Origin: Ancylobacter sp. Lp-2 | Lineage (GTDB): Bacteria; Pseudomonadota; Alphaproteobacteria; Rhizobiales; Xanthobacteraceae | Assembly: GCF_020523795.1 (NCBI RefSeq) | Contig: NZ_JAJALI010000009.1 | Span: 1 to 64,000 of the forward strand | DNA length: 64,000 nt | Direction of reading: 5' to 3' | In this document: positions 26,907-40,123 of the stretch, piece after piece | How the letters are laid out: each line of letters opens with the position of its first letter | Numbering within the stretch: position 1 is the stretch's first letter | Notes under the pieces: model-generated | What the model was told of the DNA's origin: nothing | The model's database searches: none | What the model saw: only the letters and a program-made list of their open reading frames with translations | Translations under genes and position numbers: made by a program

Positions 26907-27785
26907 ATGCGTCTTCTCCATCTCGCCGGCCGCAACCAGCCGGCGCCGCGAACCACTCGTGTCGCCGGCCTGTTCGCGCTGGCCCTCGCCGCCCTCCCGA
27001 TGGCCGGCTGCGCCAATCTCTTCGATACCAAGGAAGAAGAGCTCGTCGTTCCCGACGTGCCGGCGGAGCAGCGCTACAATGAGGGCCTGACCCTCATGCA
27101 GAAGGAAGACTATTCCGGCGCGCTGACCCGCTTCGAGGACGTGGACCGCCAGCACCCCTATTCGGAATGGGCGCGCAAGGCGATGCTGATGATCGCCTAT
27201 GTGAACTATTCCCAGGGCAAGTATGACGAGTGCATCGGCGCCGCCAAGCGCTACCTTGCCCTGCACCCCGGCTCGGCCGATGCCGCCTATGCGCAGTATC
27301 TGGTCGCGGCGGCGAATTTCGACCTCATCCCCGACATCTCCCGCGACCAGACCCGCACCCAGCGGGCGATGGACTCGCTCGACGAGGTGGTCCGCAAATA
27401 TCCCGACACGGAATATGCGGTCAGCGCCAAGAAGAAGCTGGAGATGGCCCGCGACCAGCTCGCCGGCAAGGAGATGATGATCGGGCGCTACTATCTCGAG
27501 CAGCGCAACTATGCCGGGGCGATCAACCGCTTCAAGGTGGTCGTGACCCGCTACCAGACCACGCGCCACGCCGAGGAGGCGCTGTATCGCCTGACCGAGG
27601 CCTATATGGCGCTCGGCGTCGTCAACGAGGCGCAGACCTCGGCGGCGGTGCTCGGCTATAATTTCCCGGAAAGCACCTGGTACAAGGACGCCTACAAGCT
27701 GGTGCAGTCGCGCGGCGTCAACCCGCAGATGAACAACCAGTCGTGGATCGCCAAGGCTTTCCAGGGCTTCAAGCTCGGCTCCTGA
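26907..27785 (+). CDS. bamD: Outer membrane assembly lipoprotein BamD
   Basis: 292 residues from the ATG at 26907. The signal ends in the lipobox MAGC (Cys35). The mature part is a row of TPR-like helices (RYNEGLTLMQKEDYSGALTRFE, YPDTEYAVSAKKKL), as in BamD/ComL. It works with BamA in inserting beta-barrel proteins into the outer membrane. The frame is open 21 codons upstream but the signal peptide fixes the start. Confidence 0.94.
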   Translation: MRLLHLAGRNQPAPRTTRVAGLFALALAALPMAGCANLFDTKEEELVVPDVPAEQRYNEGLTLMQKEDYSGALTRFEDVDRQHPYSEWARKAMLMIAYVNYSQGKYDECIGAAKRYLALHPGSADAAYAQYLVAAANFDLIPDISRDQTRTQRAMDSLDEVVRKYPDTEYAVSAKKKLEMARDQLAGKEMMIGRYYLEQRNYAGAINRFKVVVTRYQTTRHAEEALYRLTEAYMALGVVNEAQTSAAVLGYNFPESTWYKDAYKLVQSRGVNPQMNNQSWIAKAFQGFKLGS

Positions 27786-27915
27786 CGGGCGCACCGCGCT
27801 GGTCGGGCTCGCGGCGATTTCTCGCCGCCCGACGTGAACACAACGCGAAAATGCTCTAGAACCTGCCTTGCGCCGGCGCCTGCTTCGCCGGCGGGATTCG
27901 CTTCGGAGCTGACGC

Positions 27916-32081
<4,166 letters not shown>

Positions 32082-32132
32082 GCCGGCGTTTTCTCTGTTT
32101 ATTGCGTTCATCATCCCGTCGAGGAGCCTCCC

Positions 32133-32690
32133 ATGGCCGACACCACGCTGCTGCTGATCGACATCCAGAACGACTATTTCCCCGGTGGAAAATACCCGCT
32201 AGTCGGCATGGAGGAGGCGGCCGTCGAGGCGGCCCGCCTGCTCGAGGCGGCGCGCCGGCAGGGGCACGGCATCGTGCATGTCCGCCACGAGGATCCCTCG
32301 CCGGAGGCCGGCTTCTTCGGCAACGGCACGACCGGGGCTGAGATCAACCCCGCCGTGAGCCCGCAGGCGGGCGAGCCGGTGGTGGTGAAGCAGAACGTCA
32401 ACGCCTTTCTCGACACCGCGCTCGACGCGACGCTGAAGGGGCAGGGGACCAATCGGCTCGTGATCGTCGGGGCGATGAGCCATATGTGCGTCGACGCGGC
32501 GACGCGGGCCGCGCTCGACCTCGGCTATCAGGTGACGGTGGCGCATGACGCCACCGCGACGCGCGACCTCGGCTTCGGCGGCACCGATGTGCCGGCGGCG
32601 AGCGTGCAGGCGGCGCTGATGGCGGCGCTGGAATTCGCCGGGGCGGGCATGAAGACCGGCGCCGATATCGCCGAGGAATGGGGCGCCTGA
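32133..32690 (+). CDS. Isochorismatase-family cysteine hydrolase
   Basis: 185 residues. The catalytic triad of the family can be read as D10 (LIDIQNDYF), K86 (VVKQNVNAF) and C119 (SHMCVDAA), with the usual cis-peptide loop VIVGAMSH. Members hydrolyse isochorismate, nicotinamide or carbamoyl compounds; the substrate here cannot be named. It lies 51 bases after ligA on the same strand and is closed by a terminator. Confidence 0.85.
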   Translation: MADTTLLLIDIQNDYFPGGKYPLVGMEEAAVEAARLLEAARRQGHGIVHVRHEDPSPEAGFFGNGTTGAEINPAVSPQAGEPVVVKQNVNAFLDTALDATLKGQGTNRLVIVGAMSHMCVDAATRAALDLGYQVTVAHDATATRDLGFGGTDVPAASVQAALMAALEFAGAGMKTGADIAEEWGA

Positions 32691-32749
32691 CGCTATCCGA
32701 TCACGGGCTGACGGGGCGTCCCGCCGGCTTATCTGCCGACCAAAACGAT

Positions 32750-32783
32750 AAGGGCCGCCGCGGGGGGAGACGCGGCGGCCCTT
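32750..32783 (+). terminator. Rho-independent terminator
   Basis: Arms AAGGGCCGCCGCG (32750-32762) and CGCGGCGGCCCTT (32771-32783) make a perfect 13-bp stem with an 8-base loop, followed by CTTT. The A residues on the 5' side make it usable from the other strand too. It closes the hydrolase gene. Confidence 0.8.
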
Positions 32784-32930
32784 CTTTGGAGGTGCGTAGG
32801 GGTTCGGCCAGGATATGGCTTGGACGCTACGCGAGGCCTCCAGCTTCCCTGATTGCGTGCGCGGGCTGCGGTGCCGTGCCGGTGGGGCCGTGCCGCGGGC
32901 GTGGGCGCGGTCGCTGATGGCGCGGTGTGA

Positions 32931-33083
32931 CTATACCCGTCCGGTGAGCATCATCACGATCAGAATAACCACAAGAATCGTGACGATTCCGCTCGGGCCA
33001 TAACCCCAGCTGCGGCTGTATCCCCAGCTGGGCAGGGCGCCGACCAGGATAAGGATCAGGACGATCAGAAGAATAGTGACCAT
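32931..33083 (-). CDS. Small membrane protein, DUF3309 family
   Basis: 50 residues, two hydrophobic helices (2-18 and 33-47) flanking WGYSRSWGYGPSG. The layout and the SRSWGYGPSG core match DUF3309 proteins, which are common in Alphaproteobacteria and have no known role. The ATG at 33083 has a GGAGA ribosome site 7 bases before it. It stands alone downstream of the M24 peptidase gene on the same strand. Confidence 0.8.
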   Translation of the reverse strand: MVTILLIVLILILVGALPSWGYSRSWGYGPSGIVTILVVILIVMMLTGRV

Positions 33084-33225
33084 GACGGCGTCTCCTTCGG
33101 GTCCCATAGACTTGGGTTGCGAGGAGAACGCCTGTCCTGCACGATGGTTCCATTGAACCATCGTGCTCTTCTTCGTTGATCCAGCGAGAAGGGCGTGGAG
33201 GGCAGCCCGTCGGCTACCCGCTCGC

Positions 33226-35064
33226 TCAGCCCTGCAGCGGGGCGGTGGCCTCGATCAGCCACCCGGCCACCTCGGCTTCGCCGGCAACCTGCGGGCCGAT
33301 CAGCTCGCGCACCCGGGCATGGTAGTCGTCCAGCCAGGCGATCTCTTCGTCGGTGAGCATCACCGGGTCGATGACCCGCCGGTCGAAGGGGGCGAAGGTG
33401 ATGGTCTCGAAGCTGAACAGCTCGCGCTCGCCGCCGGGCGGGATGGGCTCGGCCTGCACCACGATCAGGTTCTCCAGCCGGATGCCGAAGCCGCCTTCCT
33501 TGTAGAAGCCGGGCTCGTCGGAGAGAACCATGCCTTCCTCCAGCGGCACGGTGCCGAGCTTGGAGATGCGCGCCGGCCCCTCGTGGACCGAGAGATAGGC
33601 CCCCACGCCGTGGCCGGTGCCATGATCGAAATCGAGCCCGGCCGCCCACAGGAACTGGCGGGCGAAGGGATCGAGCTGCGCGCCGGAGGTGCCTTTCGGG
33701 AAGATGGCGCGGGCTACCGCGATGTGGCCCTTGAGCACGCGGGTGTAGCGGTCGCGCATCTCGTCGCTGGGTTCGCCGACCGGCAAGGTGCGGGTGACGT
33801 CGGTGGTGCCGTCCTCATATTGCGCGCCGGAATCGATGACGAACAGCTCGCCGAGGTTGAGAGGCCGGTTGCTGGCCTCGCTGACCCGGTAATGCGGCAG
33901 CGCGCCGTTTGGACCGGCGCCGGCGATGGAGGGGAAGGACAGGTCCTTCAGCAGCCCGGTGTCACGGCGGAAAGTCTCCAGCGCCACCACGCAGTCGATC
34001 TCGGTGAGCGCGCCCTTGGGCGCCTCGCGGTCGAACCAGGCGAGGAAGCGGATGAGCGCGGCACCGTCGCGCCGATGCGCGGCGCGCATGCCGGCGAGCT
34101 CGGCGGCGTTCTTGGCCGCCTGCATCAGCGCCACCGGGCTGGCGCCGCGCGAGACCTTGCCGCCCGCCGCCTCGATGCGGGAGGCGAGCTGGGCGGGGGC
34201 GGTCGCCTGGTCGAGGCGGATGGTGGCGCCGCCGGCCGCCACCAGATCGAGGGCGCGCTCCAGCATCACCGGTTCGGCGATCTCCGCCTGCGTGGCCAGC
34301 GCGTCGCGCACGGCGTTGGAGAGCTTGCGGGCGTCGACGAACAGCGTCGGGCGTCCCTCGCGCGGCACGATAGCCCAGGAGAGCGGCAGCGGGGTGAAGG
34401 AGACGTCGCCGCCACGGATGTTGAAGGTCCAGGCGACGCCATGCGGATCGGAGAGCACGACGGCGTCGAGCTTTTCCGCCGCGAGCTTCTCGCGGATGCG
34501 GGCGAGCTTCGATTCGGTGGTCTCGCCCGCCAGCGCCGGATCGCGCAGCGTGACCGGCGCCGCCGGGGCGGCCGGGCGGTCGTTCCACGCGGCGTCGATG
34601 GGATTGCCGTCGACCGCCACCAGCACGGCGTCGGCGCTGGCCGCCGCCTTGCGCAGCCGGTCGAGCGCGTCGAGCGTGGTCAGCCACGGGTCGTAGCCGA
34701 TGCGGGCGCCGGCGGGCGCCTTGGCGGCGAGCCAGGCTTCCGGGCTCTGCTGCGCCAGCTGCACCACGGTGTAGGAGCCGGGATCGGTCTGGGCGGCGGC
34801 CTGGATGGTGTAGCGCCCGTCGACCACGAGGGCGGCTTCCTGGCGTAGCACCAGGGCGATGCCGGCCGAGCCGGTGAAGCCGGTGAGCCAGGCGAGGCGC
34901 TCGTCGCAGGGCGGCACATATTCGTTCTGGTGCGCGTCGGCGCGGGGAACGACGAAGCCGTCCAGCCCGCGGCGGTCGAGCTCGGCGCGCAGCCGCGCGA
35001 GATGGGCGGCGCCGTGCTCGGGGGCGGCGGAATCGGCGAAGGATTGCAGCGTCGAAGCGGGCAT
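33226..35064 (-). CDS. Xaa-Pro aminopeptidase, M24B family
   Basis: 612 residues from the ATG at 35064 (a GTG at 35085 would add 7). Two creatinase-type N-terminal domains (~20-310) are followed by the pita-bread M24 domain. Metal ligands can be seen in VIDSGAQYEDGTTDVTRT (two Asp), FDHGTGHGVGAYLSVHEG (His) and EGMVLSDEPGFY (Glu), with a final Glu in GIRLENL. It resembles the three-domain eukaryote-like aminopeptidase P (APP1) rather than short PepP. It removes N-terminal residues before proline. Confidence 0.9.
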   Translation of the reverse strand: MPASTLQSFADSAAPEHGAAHLARLRAELDRRGLDGFVVPRADAHQNEYVPPCDERLAWLTGFTGSAGIALVLRQEAALVVDGRYTIQAAAQTDPGSYTVVQLAQQSPEAWLAAKAPAGARIGYDPWLTTLDALDRLRKAAASADAVLVAVDGNPIDAAWNDRPAAPAAPVTLRDPALAGETTESKLARIREKLAAEKLDAVVLSDPHGVAWTFNIRGGDVSFTPLPLSWAIVPREGRPTLFVDARKLSNAVRDALATQAEIAEPVMLERALDLVAAGGATIRLDQATAPAQLASRIEAAGGKVSRGASPVALMQAAKNAAELAGMRAAHRRDGAALIRFLAWFDREAPKGALTEIDCVVALETFRRDTGLLKDLSFPSIAGAGPNGALPHYRVSEASNRPLNLGELFVIDSGAQYEDGTTDVTRTLPVGEPSDEMRDRYTRVLKGHIAVARAIFPKGTSGAQLDPFARQFLWAAGLDFDHGTGHGVGAYLSVHEGPARISKLGTVPLEEGMVLSDEPGFYKEGGFGIRLENLIVVQAEPIPPGGERELFSFETITFAPFDRRVIDPVMLTDEEIAWLDDYHARVRELIGPQVAGEAEVAGWLIEATAPLQG

Positions 35065-35162
35065 GACAGGCACTCTCTCAGGCACGAAGGAGGGAACGGA
35101 GACGGCGGCGCGTCTCGCTCGGCATGGAGCGACACTCGGCTGTGGCCGGGCGTCGCTGCGGG

Positions 35163-35792
35163 CTAGGCACGGCTATGCATGGCCCGGCCGGCATCCCACA
35201 GCGACTTGGCGCCGAAGGCGATGAACATCACCCCGACGAGGCGGGTGATGAGGGTGCCGTGGCGCATGAACACCCGCCGCACCGGGGCGAGGCCGGCGGC
35301 CCAGACCAGGATGATATCGGCGGCGATGAAGCCGATAAAGGCCGCCGCCATCAGGATGGGCGCGTCGCTCCAGGCGAGCGAGGTGGCGTAGCTGGCGGTG
35401 AGCGCCGTGTACATCGCCACCGACACCGGATAGGCCTTCGGGTTGGTGAGGCCGAACAATATGCCGGTGATCAGCGGCCGGCCGGCGCCGATCGGCGCGC
35501 CGGTGCTGCCCTTCGAGGTCAGCGCCTTGACGCCGAGCCAGCACAGGTAAAGTCCGCAGGCGATGCCGAGCAGATCGAACAAAGTCGGCCCGAGCTGGTT
35601 GACGCCGATGATGGCGGCGAAGGCCAGCGTGCCCCAGAACAGGTCGCCGACGAGATGGCCGCTGACGAACCGCACCCCGGCGCCGCGCCCCTGCGCGGCG
35701 GCGAGCGAGAACAACGCCAGGAAGGCCGGACCGGGCATCAGCACGTATAGCGCGCCGGCCAGCGCGGTCATCGTAAAGAGTCCGTACGACAT
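35163..35792 (-). CDS. LysE-family exporter
   Basis: 209 residues with about six membrane segments. MPGPAFLALFSLAAAQGRGAG near the N-terminus is the LysE/RhtB signature, and GLTNPKAYPVSVAMY the second conserved block. Exports amino acids or related small molecules; the substrate is open. The ATG at 35792 puts the first membrane helix at the start. It is divergent from the adjacent periplasmic binding protein gene with about 100 bases between starts. Confidence 0.87.
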   Translation of the reverse strand: MSYGLFTMTALAGALYVLMPGPAFLALFSLAAAQGRGAGVRFVSGHLVGDLFWGTLAFAAIIGVNQLGPTLFDLLGIACGLYLCWLGVKALTSKGSTGAPIGAGRPLITGILFGLTNPKAYPVSVAMYTALTASYATSLAWSDAPILMAAAFIGFIAADIILVWAAGLAPVRRVFMRHGTLITRLVGVMFIAFGAKSLWDAGRAMHSRA

Positions 35793-35890
35793 GTTGGGGG
35801 AACCGGCTGGACGAGGAGAGACGATTGCGCCAGCATCGACCCGATCCCTTGGAACGTCAATCTGACCGCCCGGCAAATGGAGCTTCCCTC

Positions 35891-36685
35891 ATGGTCCGGA
35901 CGGCTTGCCGCCGACTGGCGTTCGTCGCCATCGGCCTGATGCTGGCGTTGTTCCCGGCGCTGTCGCCGGCGGTGGCGCAACTGACCGTCGGCGTGCATCT
36001 CGACAACCGGCCCTGGGAGTTTCGCGACGAAAAAGGCGCCTATGTCGGCTTCGACATCGACATGGTGCAGGCGCTGGGCAAGGAGCTCGGCGTCGAGGTG
36101 GCCCTGCGGCCGATGGGCTTTGCCGAACTGTTCGAGGCGCTGGACGCCGGGCGGGTCGACGTGGTGGCGAGCAGCATCACCGTGACGCCGGAGCGGCTCG
36201 GCCTCTTCGATTTCACCCAGCCCTATTACCGCACCTCGCAGGCGGTGGCGGTGCTGAAGACCTCCGGCATCCGCGATCTGGCGGGGCTGGCCGGCAAGAC
36301 GGCGGCGACGACGCCCGCCTCGACCAATGCGCAATGGCTGGAGGCGAGCAAGGGCCGCTACGCCGTCCGCGCCATCCGCTATGTCGACGGCCTCGACCAG
36401 GCGCTGGCGCTGCTGCGGAGCGGTGAGGTGGCCGCCTATTTCGGCGACGAGCCGGCGCTGCTCTACGCGCTGCTGGACAGCCGCGACCTCGCCGTCATCG
36501 CCCGGCTGCCGACCGAGGACCGCTACGCCCTCATGCTGCGGCGCGGCTCCGCCTGGACCGGGCGGGTCGACGCGGCCCTGTCGCAGATCAAGGCCAAGGG
36601 CACGCTGGCGGAGATCCACCGCAAGTGGTTCGGCTCCCGCCCGCCGGCGGATTCACCGGTGACGACGGTGCTGCCGCGCCCTTGA
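35891..36685 (+). CDS. Periplasmic amino-acid-type binding protein
   Basis: 264 residues from the ATG at 35891. Signal peptide 1-30 (cleavage near AVAQ), then a SBP_bac_3 domain with GFDIDMVQALGKELG, ITVTPERLGLFDFTQPYY and GRVDVVASS. No permease or ATPase gene adjoins it, so it is either an orphan receptor or works with a transporter encoded elsewhere. It may share its ligand with the divergent LysE-type exporter; that is inference. A long hairpin follows. Confidence 0.86.
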   Translation: MVRTACRRLAFVAIGLMLALFPALSPAVAQLTVGVHLDNRPWEFRDEKGAYVGFDIDMVQALGKELGVEVALRPMGFAELFEALDAGRVDVVASSITVTPERLGLFDFTQPYYRTSQAVAVLKTSGIRDLAGLAGKTAATTPASTNAQWLEASKGRYAVRAIRYVDGLDQALALLRSGEVAAYFGDEPALLYALLDSRDLAVIARLPTEDRYALMLRRGSAWTGRVDAALSQIKAKGTLAEIHRKWFGSRPPADSPVTTVLPRP

Positions 36686-36754
36686 AAAAGCGGTGCGCAT
36701 CGGGCCGGCCTCGCCAAACGGACCTGCCGATGCCATTTTGTTCCTGCAAGAATC

Positions 36755-36808
36755 GCCGGCGCTGTTGCCGGGAAGGCCGAGTGAGGCTTTCCCGGCAACA
36801 GCGCCGGC
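36755..36808 (+). terminator. Very long hairpin (24-bp stem)
   Basis: Arms 36755-36778 and 36785-36808 pair over 24 positions: 20 perfect base pairs (GCCGGCGCTGTTGCCGGGAA and its complement), then one G-U pair and three more base pairs closing a 6-base loop GAGTGA. TTATTG follows. It lies between the binding-protein gene and uvrD. It is longer than a normal intrinsic terminator and could also be a mobile palindromic element. Confidence 0.65.
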
Positions 36809-36873
36809 TTATTGAGGCGCGCGCGCTTTCCTGAAGTTGTCCGGGCGATGTCGTCCGGCCGGAAGCCGCGCTG

Positions 36874-39372
36874 ATGACGAGAACGAGCGGGCCCTTGGCC
36901 GACCCCTGGAATACACCGGACGACGACATTCCCTTCGACCTGCCGGCGCACACGCCGCGCCCGGGCGGCATCGCCGCGCGTGCCCGCGCGGGCGCCCAGC
37001 CGCCCGGCCCGGTCGGCCGCGCGCCGGCCTATCTCGACGGGCTGAATCCCGAGCAACGCGCCGCGGTGGAGGCGACCGAAGGCCCGGTGCTGGTGCTCGC
37101 CGGCGCCGGTACCGGCAAGACGCGGGTGCTGACCACCCGCATCGCGCATATCCTCTCGCTCGGCCTCGCCTGGCCCTCGCAGATCCTCGCCGTGACCTTC
37201 ACCAACAAGGCGGCGCGCGAGATGAAGGACCGCATCGGCGCCATGGTCGGCGAGCAGGTGGAGGGCATGCCGTGGCTGGGCACCTTCCACTCCATCGGTG
37301 TGCGGATGCTGCGCCGGCACGCCGAGCTGGTCGGGCTGAAGTCGGGCTTCACCATTCTCGACACCGACGACCAGATAAGGCTGCTCAAGCAGCTGCTGCA
37401 GGCCGAGCAGATCGACGAGAAGCGCTGGCCGGCGCGGCTGCTCGCCAACACCATCGACGGCTGGAAGAATCGCGGCCTGACGCCGGACATGGTGTCGGCC
37501 GGCGAAGGCGCAGCGTTTGCGAACGGCCGCGGGCAGAAGCTCTATGCCGACTATCAGGCGCGGCTGAAGGCGCTGAACGCGGTGGATTTCGGCGACCTGC
37601 TGCTGGAGAGCATCCGCCTCCTGCGCGAAAATCCCGATGTGCTGGCGGAATACCACAAGCGCTTCCGCTACCTGCTCGTCGACGAATATCAGGACACCAA
37701 CGTCGCGCAGTATCTCTGGCTGCGGCTACTGGCGCAGGGCTCGCACAATGTGTGCTGCGTCGGCGACGACGACCAGTCGATCTATGGCTGGCGCGGTGCC
37801 GAGGTGGACAACATCCTGCGCTTCGAGAGCGACTTTCCCGGCGCCACGGTGGTGCGGCTGGAACGCAATTACCGCTCCACGGGCCATATCCTCGGCGCCG
37901 CCGCACATCTGATCGCCCATAATGAGGGGCGGCTCGGCAAGACGCTGTTCTCCGAGGGTGACAGCGGCGAGAAGGTGACGGTGACCGGCGCCTGGGACAG
38001 CCAGGAGGAGGCGCGCGCCATCGGCGAGGAGATCGAGGCGCTGCAGCATCAGGGCCGCTCGCTGTCGCAGATGGCGATCCTGGTGCGCGCCTCGTTCCAG
38101 ATGCGCGAATTCGAAGACCGCTTCGTCACGCTGGGGCTGAACTACCGCGTCATCGGCGGCCCGCGCTTCTACGAGCGGGCGGAAATCCGCGACGCTCTGG
38201 CCTATCTGCGCGTCATCGCCTCGCCGGCCGACGACCTCGCCTTCGAACGCATCGTCAACGTGCCCAAGCGCGGGCTCGGCGATGCGGCGCTCCGGCAGAT
38301 CCACGACCATGCGCGCGCCGTCGGCGTGCCGCTGGTCGAGGCGGCGCGGCAGCTGGTCGGCTCGGAGGAGCTGAAGCCGAAGGTGCGGCTCACTTTACGT
38401 GACCTCGTCGGCTCCTTCGACCGCTGGCGCGAGCAGATGGGCAATCTGCCGCAGAGCCAACTCGCCGAGATCGTGCTCGACGAGAGCGGCTATACCGAGA
38501 TGTGGCAGAAGGACCGCTCGGCCGATGCCGCCGGGCGGCTGGAGAACCTGAAGGAACTCGTGCGCTCGATGGAGCCGTTCGAGAACCTCGTCGGTTTCCT
38601 CGAGCACATCTCGCTGGTGATGGACGCTGAGGGCTCCGGCGCCGGCGATGCGGTCAGCATCATGACGCTGCATTCCGCCAAGGGGCTGGAATTCGACGTA
38701 GTGTTCCTGCCCGGCTGGGAGGAGGGGTTGTTCCCGCACCAGCGCGCGCTCGACGAGCAGGGGCGCGCCGGGCTGGAGGAGGAGCGGCGCCTGGCCTATG
38801 TGGGCATCACCCGAGCCCGCCGGTTCGCCAAGGTGTTCTTCGCCTCCAACCGGCGCATCCACGGCATGTGGCAATCGAGCGTGCCGAGCCGCTTCCTCGA
38901 CGAATTGCCGGAAGCGCATGTCGAGGTGACGGAATCGCGTGGCGGCCATGGCTGGGGCGGAGCGACCAGCGCCGGGCGCTATGGATACGGCCCGAGCCGC
39001 TTCGACGAGGCGCAGACCTTCGGCTCGACCTATTCGACGCCGGGCTGGCAGCGGGCGCAGAGCCACGCGCAGGCCAATGCGAGCGCGAATGCGGGCACGC
39101 AGAACTCCCGGCGCGAAGGGCAGTTTGGCGGCTTCTCGGAGGGCGCCTCGCGCTACAGCCCGGGCGCGTCGCGGGGCGGCGGGCGCATCATCGAGGGGCA
39201 GCTGGTGGCGAGCTCGACCGGGGCGCCGTCGCGCTTTCCGGTGGGGACGCGGGTGTTCCACCAGAAGTTCGGCTATGGCGAGGTGACGGCGGCCGAGGGC
39301 AACAAGCTCACCGTGCAGTTCGACAAGGCCGGCGAGAAGCGGGTGCTCGATACCTATGTCGAGGGGGTGTGA
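36874..39372 (+). CDS. uvrD: UvrD/PcrA-type DNA helicase
   Basis: 832 residues, superfamily 1A. Walker A AGAGTGKT at 76-83, motif Ia VTFTNKAAREMKDR, motif II LVDEYQDTN, motif III GDDDQSIYGWRGA, motif V HSAKGLEFD and motif VI RLAYVGITRAR are all present. The Gly/Ser/Ala-rich linker (~690-770) precedes a Tudor-like C-terminus (GTRVFHQKFGYGEV) that can bind RNA polymerase in PcrA/UvrD. It unwinds DNA in nucleotide-excision and mismatch repair. Confidence 0.94.
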   Translation: MTRTSGPLADPWNTPDDDIPFDLPAHTPRPGGIAARARAGAQPPGPVGRAPAYLDGLNPEQRAAVEATEGPVLVLAGAGTGKTRVLTTRIAHILSLGLAWPSQILAVTFTNKAAREMKDRIGAMVGEQVEGMPWLGTFHSIGVRMLRRHAELVGLKSGFTILDTDDQIRLLKQLLQAEQIDEKRWPARLLANTIDGWKNRGLTPDMVSAGEGAAFANGRGQKLYADYQARLKALNAVDFGDLLLESIRLLRENPDVLAEYHKRFRYLLVDEYQDTNVAQYLWLRLLAQGSHNVCCVGDDDQSIYGWRGAEVDNILRFESDFPGATVVRLERNYRSTGHILGAAAHLIAHNEGRLGKTLFSEGDSGEKVTVTGAWDSQEEARAIGEEIEALQHQGRSLSQMAILVRASFQMREFEDRFVTLGLNYRVIGGPRFYERAEIRDALAYLRVIASPADDLAFERIVNVPKRGLGDAALRQIHDHARAVGVPLVEAARQLVGSEELKPKVRLTLRDLVGSFDRWREQMGNLPQSQLAEIVLDESGYTEMWQKDRSADAAGRLENLKELVRSMEPFENLVGFLEHISLVMDAEGSGAGDAVSIMTLHSAKGLEFDVVFLPGWEEGLFPHQRALDEQGRAGLEEERRLAYVGITRARRFAKVFFASNRRIHGMWQSSVPSRFLDELPEAHVEVTESRGGHGWGGATSAGRYGYGPSRFDEAQTFGSTYSTPGWQRAQSHAQANASANAGTQNSRREGQFGGFSEGASRYSPGASRGGGRIIEGQLVASSTGAPSRFPVGTRVFHQKFGYGEVTAAEGNKLTVQFDKAGEKRVLDTYVEGV

Positions 39373-39552
39373 GGTTTCTGTGGATGGCTTAGGAATGTCG
39401 ACGCGGCTGGCCGGGAACGTCTGCCTGGGATGGCCGATGGTTAACGTTAAGAACGACTGATTACGGGTCAGGTGTTCAAATCTGGCATGTTTTTATTGGT
39501 ATGAATTTCCCGTCTAAGTCTGAGCCGGTGACTTCAAACACGCCGGTGAACC
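39373..39552 (+). promoter_or_regulatory. AT-rich spacer, likely hicAB promoter
   Basis: This spacer is much richer in A and T than its surroundings, including the palindrome TTAACGTTAA near 39440 and TTTTTATTGGTATGAATTT around 39489-39507. A toxin-antitoxin promoter with an operator is expected here, but no exact site could be fixed. Confidence 0.4.
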
Positions 39553-39747
39553 ATGCTGACGAGCAGCCGCGACATCAAGAAGCGCCTCGAACGCGAGGGC
39601 TGGGTAGTGGATCGCGTGAAGGGATCGCATCACATCTTCCGTAATCGGGAAAGCGGGGCGATACTCGTGCTGCCGCATCCGAAGAAGGATCTCGGCTCGG
39701 GTCTGGTTCGCGCCATCTACAAGGCGGCGGGATGGGTACTCGACTGA
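39553..39747 (+). CDS. hicA: HicA-family toxin
   Basis: 64 residues. RVKGSHHIFR (21-30) holds the G-S-H-H core with the conserved histidine of HicA mRNA interferases, within a small double-stranded-RNA-binding fold. The toxin cleaves mRNA until neutralised by HicB. It comes first in the pair, 11 bases before hicB, the usual toxin-first order. The base composition is lower in GC than nearby genes, consistent with recent arrival. Confidence 0.9.
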   Translation: MLTSSRDIKKRLEREGWVVDRVKGSHHIFRNRESGAILVLPHPKKDLGSGLVRAIYKAAGWVLD

Positions 39748-39758
39748 TCGGGAGAGTC

Positions 39759-40052
39759 ATGACGCACTACGTTGCCATCGTTGAGGATGCTGGGCCGACT
39801 ACCGCAGCCGGCATCTGGTTTCCCGACCTTCCAGGTTGCTTTGCCGCGGGCGATGATGTCGATGAGGCTCTTCGCCACGCGCCGGAGGCGATTGGGCTGT
39901 TTGCCGAGGCTCTGGAGGCTCAAGGCAAAGCGTTGCCCGCCGCGCGTTCGCTTTCGGAACTACGGCGCGATCCCGCTATAGCTGATGATCTGCGCCAGCA
40001 TCTCGTAGCGCTGGTCTCTTTCCCCGCTGGCTCGCGCGAGGCGGCGGAATAG
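39759..40052 (+). CDS. hicB: HicB-family antitoxin
   Basis: 97 residues from the ATG at 39759, which has GGAGAG 2-8 bases before it. The N-terminal half is the partial RNase H-like HicB fold, with the signature IWFPDLPGCFAAGDDVDEALRHAPEAI. The C-terminal part (SLSELRRDPAIADDL) does not look like a ribbon-helix-helix or HTH repressor domain, so autoregulation may be weak or use another surface. It forms the module with hicA. Confidence 0.88.
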   Translation: MTHYVAIVEDAGPTTAAGIWFPDLPGCFAAGDDVDEALRHAPEAIGLFAEALEAQGKALPAARSLSELRRDPAIADDLRQHLVALVSFPAGSREAAE

Positions 40053-40123
40053 TCGGCGCCTCTGGCCTTCCGGCGCGCGCTTTCGTAAACAGCGCGCATT
40101 CCTTTCCACCCGCGAGGCCGGCC

